From NCBI GenBank assembly GCA_963971405.1, contig OZ020489.1, forward strand, positions 19,370,290 to 19,434,289: a stretch of 64,000 bases of DNA, in the 5' to 3' direction. The first letter of the stretch is position 1, and each line of letters begins with the position of its first letter. The notes under the pieces are model-generated. The model worked only from the letters and a program-made list of their open reading frames with translations, was not told the DNA's origin and searched no databases. Below are positions 10,744 through 21,040 of this stretch, one piece after another. This DNA is from Psococerastis gibbosa (lineage: Eukaryota; Arthropoda; Insecta; Psocodea; Psocidae). A program made the translations under genes and the position numbers.

Positions 10744-11061
10744 ATGCATGGACCAGTGCAAAATCAGGGAGGGAGGGCGGTACTGAGAGAGTGGCATATC
10801 CGTAGAAATGACGAACTCTACAATATATACCGAGAACCTCCGATAGTAGCCGAAATCAAGAGAACGCGCATCAGGTGGCTAGGGCACGTGGAACGAATGC
10901 CAGAAAATAGGGCTACAAGAGCAGCCTTACACATGGTGCCCCAAGGGAGAAGACGAGTGGGATGGCCACGGATGCGATGGCTGGACGACGTTGAGGTAGA
11001 TCTGGTGATTCTTGGCGTCGATGACTGTCGAAGTTCCTATCAACGTCCTATATTATACGCT
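10744..11061 (+). pseudogene. LINE 3'-end fragment (reverse transcriptase C-terminal tail)
   Basis: The open frame reads RTRIRWLGHVERMPEN, then GRRRVGWPRMRWLDDVEVDL. This is the C-terminal signature of many RTE/L1-like LINE polyproteins in animals. The start is not a real start: the fragment is 5'-truncated and lacks the RT core. Its 3' end is cut at 11062 by the TTAA-flanked foldback. Confidence 0.8.
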
Positions 11062-11465
11062 TTAAGAGGACATGCTAAGTAGAAAATGAGCACCCCAAAT
11101 TTTTTATTTTTTCTATAGACTTTTTATTTTTTATTTAATTAACAAAGCAAGTCATTAAAGATTTGGCTGATGAAAGTTGTAGAAGACTACTTCATGCATC
11201 ATATAATAGGAAATATTACATTTTTGGTACCTTAGTTCTTTCATAAATACCAAATAAGACTAAAATTGCGCGTATTCTGGCATTTTTGGAAGAACTACAA
11301 AACCGAAAAGTAAAAATACCCGATTATATGTATATGATGCACAAAATAGTCTTCTACAACTTAGATGAGCCAAATTTTAAATAACTTGGTAGTTAATTGA
11401 TTAAAAAATGAAAAGTTTTTAATTTTGGGGTGCCAATGTTCTACTTAGCATACCTATCCTCTTAA
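11062..11465. mobile_element. TTAA-flanked foldback element
   Basis: The left end is TTAAGAGGACATGCTAAGTAG; the right end is the inverted CTACTTAGCATACCTATCCTCTTAA in two blocks. Inner arms are also inverted: AGCACCCCAAATT with AATTTTGGGGTGCC, and ATGCATCATATAATAGG with a matching ATATGATGCAC. TTAA at both ends is the target duplication expected for piggyBac-type elements, but no transposase is present. A partial relative occurs at about 20130-20300. Confidence 0.75.
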
Positions 11466-13029
11466 GATCGACCACTACTCCGTTCCATTTCTTATCTGCC
11501 TCCGACCAATCCACTACAGTAATATTTTGTGGAACATTGTTTTATAAGTTAGGTTCTCTCATGATTTACTCTACCCCTAGGGTCAAATCATGACAGAATT
11601 TTGATTATTCACAGTTGCTGAGCCAAATTAAAAAATTATTTAAGCGATCAAGTGTTAATTTGATTAGTACAAGTAGTAGTAATTTAAGCAGCGTGCCCCT
11701 GTGTTTCGCTTATAAATACAGAGAAACTACGTTATTGTATACATCATCCTTTGGCCTGACTGATTTCAAGCAGCACAAGTATGTTTTTGACGTTTTGACA
11801 ATTTGGACGTGTTGACTATATGGATGTTTTGACGATTTTGATGTTTTGACGTTTTCGACGTTATGGACTAAAGTTCATGCCCAACAGTCTCTATTAAAAT
11901 TACGGCACAGTCCTAGCCTAATGATGACGTCACAATATCCTAAAGAGAGCTTTAATACTTTGCAATTACGGTGCAGGTCTGAGCAGTCAGCAGAACTCGC
12001 TTCTCCACAACTGGCCACTGTCAGATTCATAGCTGTGCCCCAAATTACACCGACTCTTGGATGGGGATGTCAGTCAATATAATGAGTCAAAGGATCATTG
12101 TTTCAGGATCCTTAATGAGGTCCTTAAAACAATTATTAAGGCTGAATCATCAATGAAAACAAGGGAGCATATGTGTGATATTATGTCTCATGTCGTAACA
12201 CAAACGGGCCATATGCAATTGGAATGCTTTGTGTAGCCAGTTTAGCTGTGAGACCGCTCTGGTTTAAAACTGGGTTAAAAATTGCATAAGTCCATGTCCA
12301 GTAGGGTAAGTGACCGTCAAATGTAGTTCCCGTGTCATACTTGATGACCGGAAACGTAATTGAAGACTGGCATGGCGCCAAGCAATGGAGTAGGTATATA
12401 TCATTCATAGTACAGTATGTTCCTGGGATCAATATGATTCTTCAATAAATTGCAGTAGCTTATATTATAAATGGGAACTGGGTTATATGAGGCGTTGACG
12501 AGCCTAGCCAGAAGTTCTTTAATAACCGAGATTCTTGACTCGTATCTGTAGGCCTACATGGTTCAATCATGCTTTCGTCTGTTACATTGCATTGGTAAGC
12601 TTTTCCCAGCTTGTCCATTATCGCTTATAACCGGTGTAGGTGGACATCGAGGACGTCTTCCAGTTTGCCAATGGCCAAAAGTTCATATGGAAACAATATA
12701 AAAAATATTGTCTGAAATCCATGGGGTCATTGGCATTAGACAAGGGTCCAATGGGCCACTGGTTAAGTTGCCACTTAAAATCAAAAGAGTCAGGGATTTC
12801 CTCTCCATTTTGGGTTTGACTGGATACCTCAAGACACAGGCGTATATGCTACGACATTTGAACAATTCAACAATCAAAGGAAGAAAAGTGATATAAGTGT
12901 AAAAATGTAATGTCATGAAATATCAATAGAAGAGCTGTCAAAAATATCAGGACAACAGCAGAAATGTTAATAATAATATAAAAATTCTGAAATATGATAC
13001 GTTTTTAGAACGTATGGTACCTCTTTCTA
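11466..13029. repeat. Intergenic stretch with R1 copy and short degenerate repeats
   Basis: A degenerate tandem of GACGTTTTGA-like units fills about 11785-11870. R1 in minus orientation is at 12597-12765 (CATTATCGCTTATAACC, GGCCAAAAGTTCATATGG, AATCCATGGGG). No exon is convincing. The 77- to 83-codon ORFs here overlap R1-type repeats. Confidence 0.5.
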
Positions 13030-13192
13030 AGGCGGCTATTCTACTTGTCAATATTCCGTCATTTGTGCATCAACAATTATTGATGAGATGACATAGAGTA
13101 AAAAAAAAAAATTCATCAATTATTGAAGAAAAATTAACAAGTGGAATAGCCGCCTAATACATCGATTTTGTGTAAAAAAAAAGATTGGTGCG
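13030..13192. repeat. Foldback element plus flank, first unit of a direct duplication
   Basis: TAAGGCGGCTATTCTACTTG at the left pairs with CAAGTGGAATAGCCGCCTAA at the right (about 13030-13158). It is followed by the flank CATCGATTTTGTGTAAAAAA and ATTGGTGCGCTGGTAGTCCC. The interior and flank are repeated at 13407-13560 on the other side of a SINE. Confidence 0.75.
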
Positions 13193-13202
13193 CTGGTAGT
13201 CC

Positions 13203-13406
13203 CAACATTGTAGAGTAGTGGTACGGACTCTGACTTTCACCCGAAAGGTTGTTGGTTCGAGTCCTACACTTCTGGCCATGCTTCGGAGGGCATGTAAAGC
13301 AGGCGGTCCCGGGCCTTCCTAGTTGAGTGTAAGAGAAGGCTATATAGCCCTAACTCCACTAGATTGGCTTAGTAATAGACAAAATAAGTCCTTATTTATT
13401 TATTTA
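13203..13406 (+). mobile_element. tRNA-derived SINE copy (13.2 kb)
   Basis: A pol III A-box-like stretch (TAGAGTAGTGGTACGGACTC) and B box (GGTTCGAGTCC) head the element. The shared body follows, CTTCGGAGGGCATGTAAAGC then GGTCCCGGGCCTTCC and TAGTTGAGTGTAAGAG, ending in a TATTTATTTATTTA tail. Other copies lie at 18230, 39066 and 45311 (plus), 14995 (5'-truncated), 18530, 24735 and 44985 (minus). Confidence 0.85.
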
Positions 13407-13560
13407 ATATTCCGTCATTATTGTACATCAACAATTGATGAGATGACATAGAGTAAAGAAAAACTTTCATCAATTATTGAAGAAAAATTGACAAGTGAAA
13501 TAGCCGCCTAACACATTGATTTTGTGTAAAAAAAAAAAGATTGGTGCGCTGGTAGTCCCG
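13407..13560. repeat. Second unit of the duplication flanking the SINE
   Basis: It repeats ATATTCCGTCATT, CATCAACAATTGATGAGATG, ATAGCCGCCTAACACATTG and ATTGGTGCGCTGGTAGTCCC from the unit at 13048-13192 with few changes. The first 20 bases or so of the foldback are missing where the SINE tail joins. Confidence 0.75.
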
Positions 13561-13724
13561 AGGAAGAATTTCAAGAGTTGTCGTCGATTGGTGTTAGTGA
13601 AGGTCACATGTAATTTATAGAAATGTAGAGGAGCATTACATTTAACGTCCATTTTCAACGGCTCTCTGATCGATATTTCCTGTGAAGATCGACTTTGTAC
13701 AGAGAACGGGTAGTGGGGGTGCTA

Positions 13725-14238
13725 AGCAGCCCGATCATGGCAATTTTAATACCGGGGTTAATATAATACCGGGGTTAATATAATACCGTGTCACGTGATG
13801 GTATTGATTCAATTGTTTAAAATAAATAAACGGCAAATTTCAGAATTTTTTAAATTGTGATGTTGGTAATACTGAAGAACTGAAATGACGCGACGCTGCC
13901 ATAGCAAATATAGATAGCAGGTATAAACACATATTGCCCTAGAAATAAACAAGTTACAATTTTGAATTAGTAAATTAAGAATTATAAATAATTTGTCTAA
14001 ATCTAGGGCAGAAAAAATTTAGAAACTCACCAAAAATATAGCCGAAGATCATTCAATTGTTGAAATGGACACAATTTGAATTTTACGCGCTTGGCACTCT
14101 TGCGACGATTACCAACATAAAAAATGTAAAAATCTGAAATTTACTGTTCATTTATTTTAAACAATTGAATTAGTACCATCACGTAACATGCGGGTGTTAT
14201 ATTAACCCCGGTATTAAAATCGCTATGATCGGGCTGCT
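13725..14238. mobile_element. Foldback element MITE-C with long inverted ends
   Basis: AGCAGCCCGATCATGGCAAT at the left mirrors ATCGCTATGATCGGGCTGCT at the right. Pairing extends inward over about 135 bases (ACCGGGGTTAATAT, CACGTGATGGTA, TTTAAAATAAATAAACGG with its mirror, AAATTTCAGA). An ACCGGGGTTAATATAAT unit is tandemly repeated in the left arm. Relatives with short arms are at about 14580-14735, 23880-24035, 27345-27415 and 46162-46307. Confidence 0.8.
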
Positions 14239-14790
14239 GATCTGTTCTTAATCCAAATGATTAAATTGCACTGGCCATCAATGAATCAATTGCACATGCA
14301 CTAGTAGATCATGGGCACCTTACCACGCCCTTAAGACTATCTTTTTATGGTCTCGTAGCCTACAATTCTTGCGGCCTTATAATAACTCCACATTCTTTTC
14401 TACCATACGGTCACCTTGTATAACCATACCCAAAACCATAGTTAATATGCCCGAAACCTACCTACTGTATAATATAACATACAGTAGATGCATATTCCGT
14501 GTGCATATAAGAAAGAGATACAATATATTATATTAAAAAAACCGTGCTCCCTCAAGCCGGGCCTTATGAGTTTATATTTTTTGAACAGCGGGCGATGATT
14601 TTTAATCTTAGCCTAGTAGGTATTAAAAATGTAAAAAAGATAATTTTGCATGGAAATTGCAACTCAAAATGTTTTGTTCACATTTTTAACCCCTAGAATG
14701 AGTTAATACAATATTAAACGGCATAGTAGGAGCTTACAGGATCCACAGAGCCAGAACTGGTTGAACTGTACAGTATGCATACGTTAACAC
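14239..14790. repeat. Noncoding stretch with a diverged MITE-C relative
   Basis: Bases 14580-14735 hold GCGATGATTTTTAATCTTAG and a mirrored TTTTTAACCCCTAG...GAGTTAATAC, resembling MITE-C. The rest has no recognised feature. Confidence 0.45.
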
Positions 14791-14974
14791 CAAGGCCGTA
14801 GCCAGAATTTTCTTTCGGGGGGGGGGGGGTTAGAAATTTCATTGGATATTACATAGTGGTTTTTATTTTTCCTCTCAAAATCCGATTCTATCTAGTATGA
14901 AACCATTTCATTTCCGGGGGGGGGGGAGGGGGTTGAGTCCCCAAGAACCCCCCCCCCCCTTGGCTACGGCCTTG
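14791..14974. mobile_element. MITE-G copy 2
   Basis: The inverted ends are CAAGGCCGTAGCCAGAATTT and TTGGCTACGGCCTTG. Two G runs and one C run flank the shared block CCTCTCAAAATCCGATTC and TATCTAGTATGAAACC. The layout is the same as the copy at 7519. Confidence 0.85.
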
Positions 14975-14994
14975 GTTAACACAGCTATTCAGCT

Positions 14995-15135
14995 ATTCAC
15001 CCGAAAGGTTTTTGGTTCGAGTCCCACACTTACTATTATTGTCTGGCCACGCTTCTTAGGGTATGCGAAGCAGGTGGTGCCTAGTTGAGTGTACGTTTGG
15101 GTGAAAATGGCATAGTAATTTACTTATTTATTCAT
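14995..15135 (+). mobile_element. tRNA-derived SINE, 5'-truncated
   Basis: It begins inside the head at TTCACCCGAAAGGTTTTTGG, keeps the B box GGTTCGAGTCCCACA, has a shortened body (GGCCACGCTTCTTAGGG, GCAGGTGGTGCCTAGTTGAG) and ends in a TTTACTTATTTATT tail. Confidence 0.75.
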
Positions 15136-15259
15136 ATGTCCAAGACATTTTCTTATATTGCCATATAAGATAGAGATAAAAAATAATTTCACAAAATCGT
15201 TGCATGTTTTGCCGGGTTCCAGTCAAATCGTGCTGTGCGTGCTTTCCTGTTGCGACGTT

Positions 15260-15706
15260 TTAAATTATAGGATGTTGCCCTAGAGCGGTTTCATAACAGA
15301 ATCCTTGTCTCAATGCAAACAAGAGCAAGTCTTCACGTCCTTGAACGTCTGAGGATGAGCAGGTATCGTCTCCGCTCCAGTATCCTGATTGGAGATTAGA
15401 ACGTTTTTTTTTGGAACTGGCTTCAAATGTCAAGCTGTCCCCAGTTATAGTAACGCGTTTTATTACCGTGATCCTTATATTCCTGGTGGCCTTCGAGGGG
15501 CAAGGTATGTTAAAGTAGCCTAGGTCACTATACCTGAAGACATTGCCTTTGTAGCCGTATTCCTTAAATAGTCGTTCAGGAGCACTTAGGCTTGATACAA
15601 TGAAAACTGATTTCAGTCGGTCTAATTCAGGAATCCTCACTACGCTACCCACGGAACAATTTTTTGCTGCCCTCAGACTGACTGTTAAGAATAGGAATAA
15701 ACACAA
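15260..15706 (-). CDS. Unidentified ORF; possible terminal exon or small secreted protein
   Basis: I do not recognise this protein. Read from the ATG at 15706 it gives 148 codons beginning MCLFLFLTVSLRAAKNC, which resembles a short signal peptide. The same stretch also looks like an intron end: a pyrimidine-rich TTTATTCCTATTCTTAACAG abuts 15692, so the true start could be a splice acceptor, with the exon running to the TAA at 15260. The body has VGSVVRIPELDRLKSVF, LFKEYGYKGNVFRYSDLGYF and a basic SSKKKRS run, with five cysteines. It does not resemble the transposon proteins in this window. No polyadenylation signal is obvious. It lies 4.7 kb upstream of the GH27 start on the same strand, and nothing links the two. 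Confidence 0.35.
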   Translation of the reverse strand: MCLFLFLTVSLRAAKNCSVGSVVRIPELDRLKSVFIVSSLSAPERLFKEYGYKGNVFRYSDLGYFNIPCPSKATRNIRITVIKRVTITGDSLTFEASSKKKRSNLQSGYWSGDDTCSSSDVQGREDLLLFALRQGFCYETALGQHPII

Positions 15707-16989
15707 ATTTTAGAGTTATTGAAACAAATATTTTTGGAAAAAATATTCAATATTTTATAAGTACCAGTGTATATTTAATAAATGTATAGCCTATTTCACT
15801 ACTGCAGTGTAGTTGGAGTCGAGCGACTTGCTAGCATAGCAGAGCCCAATATAGCATCAATAACAAAAATATATTTTGTATTATTAACCTATAGTATAGG
15901 TCTACCGTTTAATAAATACAATTTGTACTTGCGGCCCCGAGGAAAATTTTTATGTGAACTAATTTGGCTCTCTCAGAAATTCTAGTGAGGACCACTGGTC
16001 TAATTCATAAGTCTTCTATGAGCCTCACGCGTTGCTGCCATTTCAGTCTTTAGATTCCTAGGGATTAAGCGTGAAACATATATAGACCTACTTCACTTTT
16101 TTCACCAGCTACACTGCATTATACTATTTAATGTTATACTTAGCATTATGAACTATACAGCGCATCATCAATAATGGACAAGTGTCCACATTTGCATGTT
16201 CAACCATTACGTTCAACTTGGGATTTAACAAGTGGACAACCAATGCGCGGCAAGACTCTTTGACATTGCATCCGAAAAGGCTCTTCATTTGCGACATGCC
16301 ATATTATTGCGTTACAACAGAGAATTTGTCCTCCAAGAACTTCCAATGTTCGCCACCAAGTGAAACACGACTCTTAATGGTAAATAGGGGAAGCAAAAAA
16401 AGACAGTGGTAACGAGAAGAGCTACTGCACATCATCGAAATGTCAAGCAAACAACATAAAAAGCAGTTCAGTCCCGCTCTGGTTCTCATTATTTCTTCGC
16501 CTCGACATACTCGTACCGTATTTGCGCAATGATCCACCTTGAGCGGAAATGCTCTGGAACGACCACAGGCCAGCTCGATATGTACTGTACCTGGGCCTGG
16601 CTGGACTATAGCTACGGTATAGGTACGTATGACTTTCACTCGTTCTTCGTGTATACATTTCTGCGTGCGTCGCTCGCGTATTATGCAATTAGGCCACAAA
16701 CATCAGACAAAACAGTAAAGAGCTTTATTGTTCGAGGCGTACAGCCCAATAATTGAAAACTACGACGGTTCGTTAATTTTGAAGTTGAGTCATTATGTAG
16801 CCTACATCATCGTATGCCATTGAAGAGATGAACCTGACCTTTTAGGTTATGCAATGTGTACATATCGTACATTGATATTGTTCTTTTTTATAGTGTCAGT
16901 CATTGGCGTAAACAGGGGATGGAAAAGGTTTACCATACTTTTGGAGGAAAATCGCAAAGATTTTCTAGGCTACAGTATGTAAAAAAATT
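15707..16989. other. Noncoding stretch
   Basis: No recognisable exon or repeat family. Overlapping 60-130 codon ORFs around 16180-16750 lie on both strands with no protein-like features and are treated as chance. Confidence 0.35.
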
Positions 16990-17165
16990 GCCCCAAGGTA
17001 TGATTTTTGTGAACCTACAGTACATGCCAAATTTCATCAAAATAGACCGAGTAGTTTGCCCGGTAATCGATGAACGGATGTCGCTCTGACAGAGAGAGGG
17101 GCAGAGCCACAGACAGACAGAGCTGAGAGACATTTCGTAAAAAACAATTTTTTATGTGCCAAAAT
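16990..17165 (+). mobile_element. CGGTCCGAG element, diverged fragment
   Basis: It retains only the 3' part: AAGGTATGATTTTTGTGAAC, ATGCCAAATTTCATCAAAAT, GAGTAGTTTGCCCGGTAATC, a CAGACAGACAG block and ACATTTCGTAAAAAACAAT. Both ends are missing or too diverged to place. Confidence 0.65.
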
Positions 17166-18229
17166 TTTGGCCATGTACGAGTACTTAGTAGTATTAACTG
17201 CCGGTAGTAGAGCTAATGTATAAATTTGGAAAATCATCCGACAATTACAAATTTATGGACTTTTGAATGGTGCAAAGGAAAATATGGAACCGTTTCTGTT
17301 GTCAGGCCATTGAATGAAAATATTTCTTTTTATATAAATTGACATGAACACTCATGTTTCGCCTCGTGATTTATTTCTTCTATTTTGTTCCTTTATCGAT
17401 TTCTCGTTAAATTACTCGTGTGTGTCAACGTCAAGAAGACAGAACCACCGACCTAAAATTCAGTTATTCTCAGTTCTTCTTTCACTAAGCATTCGCCCCT
17501 GACTGTCATTAGCTATAAATTAACCTACCATATTAATATTACATTTTGAACAATTATTCTTGTTTGCTTCTTTCGCAACAAGACACGATTACAATCCAAG
17601 CAACACGATCTCTATATTAAAATAATAAGTGTATAAGAGATAAACTAAATAAAATGAAGCTGTCTTCGGTATCCTACTCTAATCTCTTAGGGTATTGAAC
17701 GGATTGTGACGTGACGTGTATTTATGTAATTTACAGTGTTACATTTAATTTAATAGGCAGGGTGATTATTTACTGAATGTATGTTCTATGCCTAATATCC
17801 TCCAGGAAAGCATAAAATAGCAACACGCCTGCCGTTTACTTTTGTCCTTGTACCAGGCAACAGTATTAGTGCATGTAGTCTATACTTGCTGTACATAGTC
17901 CACTCTCTCGGCGGAGTATAAACCCGGTAGATGAAGCGGAAAAAGTCAAGGTGAAAAGACTGCCCGGCGCGTCCTCCCCGCTTTGGATGGATCGAATTGG
18001 TGGAATTGCAAAATGAGATAAGAGATGATGCCGCGCCAAATTCGGTACAAGTATGAAAACCTCGCGAAATGAAAAGTTTATAGGGCGTTCTGGCGAAAGC
18101 TCTGCGAGTGGTTTAATTGGGAGACAAAAATCAGACACTGAATGTTCGTAATGTTTCCCGTAAGGATGGTTCCCATAATCGCTTGAAAAGTCTCGGTACC
18201 TAAGGAGTATAGCACGGCACCGCCGTTGT
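17166..18229. other. Noncoding stretch
   Basis: No feature is supported. About 17860-18140 is more GC-rich than its surroundings and holds a 90-codon minus ORF (17866-18138) without recognisable motifs. Confidence 0.3.
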
Positions 18230-18365
18230 CAGGACAGTAGAGTAATGGTACAGACTCCGACTTTCACCCAAAAGGTTGTTGGTTCGAGTCCTACACTTGC
18301 TACATTTGCTGGCCACTAGGTTGGCTTTTTAATAGGACGATAAGTCAACATTAATTTATTTATAT
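18230..18365 (+). mobile_element. tRNA-derived SINE, internally deleted
   Basis: The head is intact (TAGAGTAATGGTACAGACTC, GGTTGTTGGTTCGAGTCCTA). After CTGGCCA the body jumps to CTAGGTTGGCTTTTTAATAG and then a TTAATTTATTTATATTT tail. Confidence 0.75.
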
Positions 18366-18529
18366 TTATTGGTAGATAGTGGCGCCGTCCAGTTTTCCTC
18401 ACTGATACTTCTCAAGTGATGGTGGGACTGCCTAAGAGATGCACATAATACGGTATGTAAACGAATATCGGTTGTGACCTACATGTTGTTGTTATGTTTT
18501 TCTAATTTAAATAATGGTAATTTTCTTTC

Positions 18530-18635
18530 TGTTACTAAGCCAACCTAACGGAGTTAGGGCTATAAAACCCTCTATTACACTATAGGAAAGCCCGGGCCCA
18601 CCTGTTTTACGTGCCCTCCGAAGCATGATTAGGAA
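18530..18635 (-). mobile_element. tRNA-derived SINE, minus, body only
   Basis: TTACTAAGCCAACCTAACGG, GGGCTATAAAACCCTC, GGAAAGCCCGGGCCCACC and GCCCTCCGAAGCATG are the reverse complement of the SINE body. The tRNA-like head is absent. The LINE fragment at 18636 starts where it ends. Confidence 0.75.
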
Positions 18636-18850
18636 ATGGACCACTTGCCAAACAAAATGTACAAAGCAAACATGACGGGAAGAATACATCAGGGACATCC
18701 ACGAAACTGCTGGAAGGACGAACTAGAAACCGACCTCCGCGAGCTGGCAGTCCGTAGATGGTTGAGCGTTGTACAAAACCAGGATGATTGGAACAGTGTT
18801 GTTGAGCAGGCCAAAGCCTATCAAGTGCTGTCGAGCCAGAAGAAGAAAAA
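18636..18850 (+). pseudogene. LINE 3'-end fragment leading into a microsatellite
   Basis: The frame reads GRIHQGHPRNCWKDELETDL, then RRWLSVVQNQDDWNSVVEQA, the C-terminal tail typical of RTE-like LINE proteins. All upstream domains are missing. It ends at TGTCGAGCCAGAAGAAG, after which the hexanucleotide array begins. Confidence 0.75.
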
Positions 18851-18992
18851 GGTGAAGACGAAGACGAAGACGAAGACGAAGACGAAGACGAAGACGAAGA
18901 CGAAGACGAAGACGAAGACGAAGACGAAGACGAAGACGAAGACGAAGACGAAGACGAAGACGAAGACGAAGACGAAGACGAAGACGAAGAAG
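18851..18992 (+). repeat. (GAAGAC)n hexanucleotide microsatellite
   Basis: About 22 near-perfect units run from the LINE tail to GAAGAAGATGATGAAG. The run keeps the LINE reading frame open as a lysine-threonine repeat, which is a by-product and not a real protein. Confidence 0.95.
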
Positions 18993-19924
18993 ATGATGAA
19001 GTAGAAGAAGAAGAAGGGGTGTCCGATTAGCTCTTAAGACCGGTTACTTAGATGGATGGTGTGTTCAGATAGTATGACACTTTTTTTGTTAAGTCGTGAA
19101 ATTATCTGTCAACTAGAAGTCATTGCGTAAACTTCAGTCCTCAGGGTCAACTTTGTCTTGGCATATTAGGCTTTAAACAGCATTTTTGTGCTATTGAGAA
19201 GCATTGGCGTGACAAAGAGTTAAAAGACAAAATTCTAGCTCTTGTACAATAGTTGCATAATACGTTAGGAATTCAAATTTACCTTGAATAGATGAATGAA
19301 ATCCTTACTCAGGATGACATCTAGGCTACTCTTGTCGTAGAGAGCAAATTAATTAAATGCTTTAAATCAGTCTTGCTGTAGGCAAACAGCACGTCGCAAC
19401 TATAATATACTGTACTTAAATATACTGTTACCGAATTATTTTATAAAAACATGGAGTCTGAATCTCACTAAGGGCCGATCCGACGACTAATGCTTAAAAT
19501 TTAAGTGACGCTGATCTTTTATTATCATTATAATACAATATATTATTAATATTGCTATTAATAGTAGTATTAATCAATTTTTTCCCCTTATTTCCTTGTC
19601 CGGTAACCCCGGACATGGGGCAATCAATGTATTATTGACAGAGTAATATTTTACATTCAATAATATTAAAATTAATAACAGAATACTCGTAAGCGTCACT
19701 TACAGTATAAGTACTGGTATAAAAATAAGACACCTGGGAAATTTTTGTGTAGCATTCGCCTAGTACCTACGATAGCATTCAGTATTGTAGCCTATATTGT
19801 ATAGGTACAATAATAGGGTATTAGAAATTTAAATGGAATTATACTAAAATTTTTGGTTTTAATACATTTTATTCGGTATGTTTCTAATACTACAATAAAT
19901 AATATAGGCCATCTGAAATCTTAC
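18993..19924. repeat. Noncoding AT-rich stretch with an R4 repeat
   Basis: About 19473-19710 begins GGGCCGATCCGACGACTAAT and TTAAAATTTAAGTGACGCT and ends with a mirrored AAGCGTCACTTA. A related copy is at 34390-34570 (GGCCCGATCCGAAAATG, TTAAAATTTAAGTGACGC). Nothing else is recognised. Confidence 0.5.
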
Positions 19925-19994
19925 CTCTGAAAAGTGTTCTTGAACTGTGATATTGAATCCTTGGAGCAAATTTACACTCTGAACGTTATTTTCC
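19925..19994 (-). CDS. Candidate 70-base exon of unknown gene
   Basis: On the minus strand CTTCTTTTTTTAGG gives a good acceptor and CAGAG followed by GTAAGA a good donor. Only one frame is open (entry phase 1, exit phase 0), reading VQSVNLLQGFNITVQEHF. I do not recognise it. Its exit phase does not fit the acceptor at 15692, so direct splicing to that ORF is excluded. Confidence 0.25.
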
Positions 19995-20099
19995 CTAAAA
20001 AAAGAAGATAAATTTATTAATTCTATAGTACAAGTAATATAAGGAAATAAGAAATAGGCATTCCTGATTGAAGTGCAGTAAGTAGTATAGTAGTATCTT

Positions 20100-20526
20100 A
20101 GGAGTGTACGTCCCGTATGAAATTGGCAGCCCCAAATTAAATACTTCTTATTTAATTAACTAAGCATGTTATTAAAGATTTGGCTCAATCAAGTTGAATA
20201 CGACTACTTCATGCATCATATTGTATAATAGGGAATTTTGGTACCCTAGATTTTTCATAAAAAAGTATTGAGGGCTAAAATTTCACGTAAAATAGATACC
20301 ATGGCCAAAAATGCATGCAGAAACAATACCAATAACTTCAGAAAATCCATGGAGTTAATGGCGTTGGGCATGATTCAATGGGCCAGTAATCCATAAAAAA
20401 CATTTCCAATAATGAAATTAGCCTTATTCATCTTAATAGTCTTCATTTTAACAGGCGTTTTATATAGCCAGTAGCCTCTTAGATCTTACGTGCCTCCTTC
20501 ATTCAGAATTAATTAGGGAGCCAATG
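20100..20526. repeat. Partial TTAA-foldback relative and R1 fragment
   Basis: Bases 20130-20300 share TATTTAATTAACTAAGCATG, ATTAAAGATTTGGCT and ACTACTTCATGCATCATAT with the element at 11062. Bases 20330-20400 share AATCCATGGAGTTAATGGCG and CAATGGGCC with R1 (minus). The inverted terminus is not visible. Confidence 0.5.
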
Positions 20527-20690
20527 TAAACAAGCCTGTGCCCAGGTTTTTGTTAAGGGGGGGGGGGGGTAATTTTTTTAATGTAATTTATTAATATAAG
20601 TCCATTCTATCCAGTGTAAAACCCGCTTATTTCGGAGGGGGGGGGTCCGGACAGCTTGGACCCCCCCTGGACATGGCCTTGAATGTGAAG
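20527..20690. mobile_element. MITE-G, diverged copy
   Basis: TGTGCCCAGGTTTTTGTTAA precedes a G run. A shared CCATTCTATCCAGTGTAAAA block follows, then a second G run and CCCCCCTGGACATGGCCTTG. The ends have drifted from the canonical motif. Confidence 0.6.
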
Positions 20691-21040
20691 CCAATTCGTT
20701 AGGTTGGTACACTTGTCAGAGACGACAGCGTAAAATCTGCACTGCCCTTCGTTTGGGGACCTATATCAGCGGGGTCATGAGTCAGCACAACCCCAGCAAT
20801 GGCCACTCTCATGTAAGATTGTGACAGTTAAAGTGGTGTTCGTTGGAGGCTGTGTCATAATCGGGAGGCGTGGAAGACTCAGGTGTTGCCGTAGGTAGTT
20901 GTACTCTGTGACGTAAGCGCTCTTTAAATACCTTGTTTATGATAGTATGCATGCTCATTTCAAATTAGACTACTTTCCGCTCCCCTTTTTTTGTAATGCG
21001 GAGTTTGGGAAGCTGCTTTAATTATGCTGTAATAAAAATA
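20691..21040. other. Noncoding stretch
   Basis: Nothing recognised. It is slightly GC-richer than its neighbours, with no open exon. Confidence 0.3.

Noticed and set aside
16182-16756. Cluster of overlapping 75-131 codon ORFs on both strands
   Set aside because: No motifs, no splice-site logic and no known repeat; consistent with chance.
18851-18992. A lysine-threonine repeat protein encoded at 18636-19004
   Set aside because: It is a LINE tail read through a hexanucleotide microsatellite; no independent gene features.
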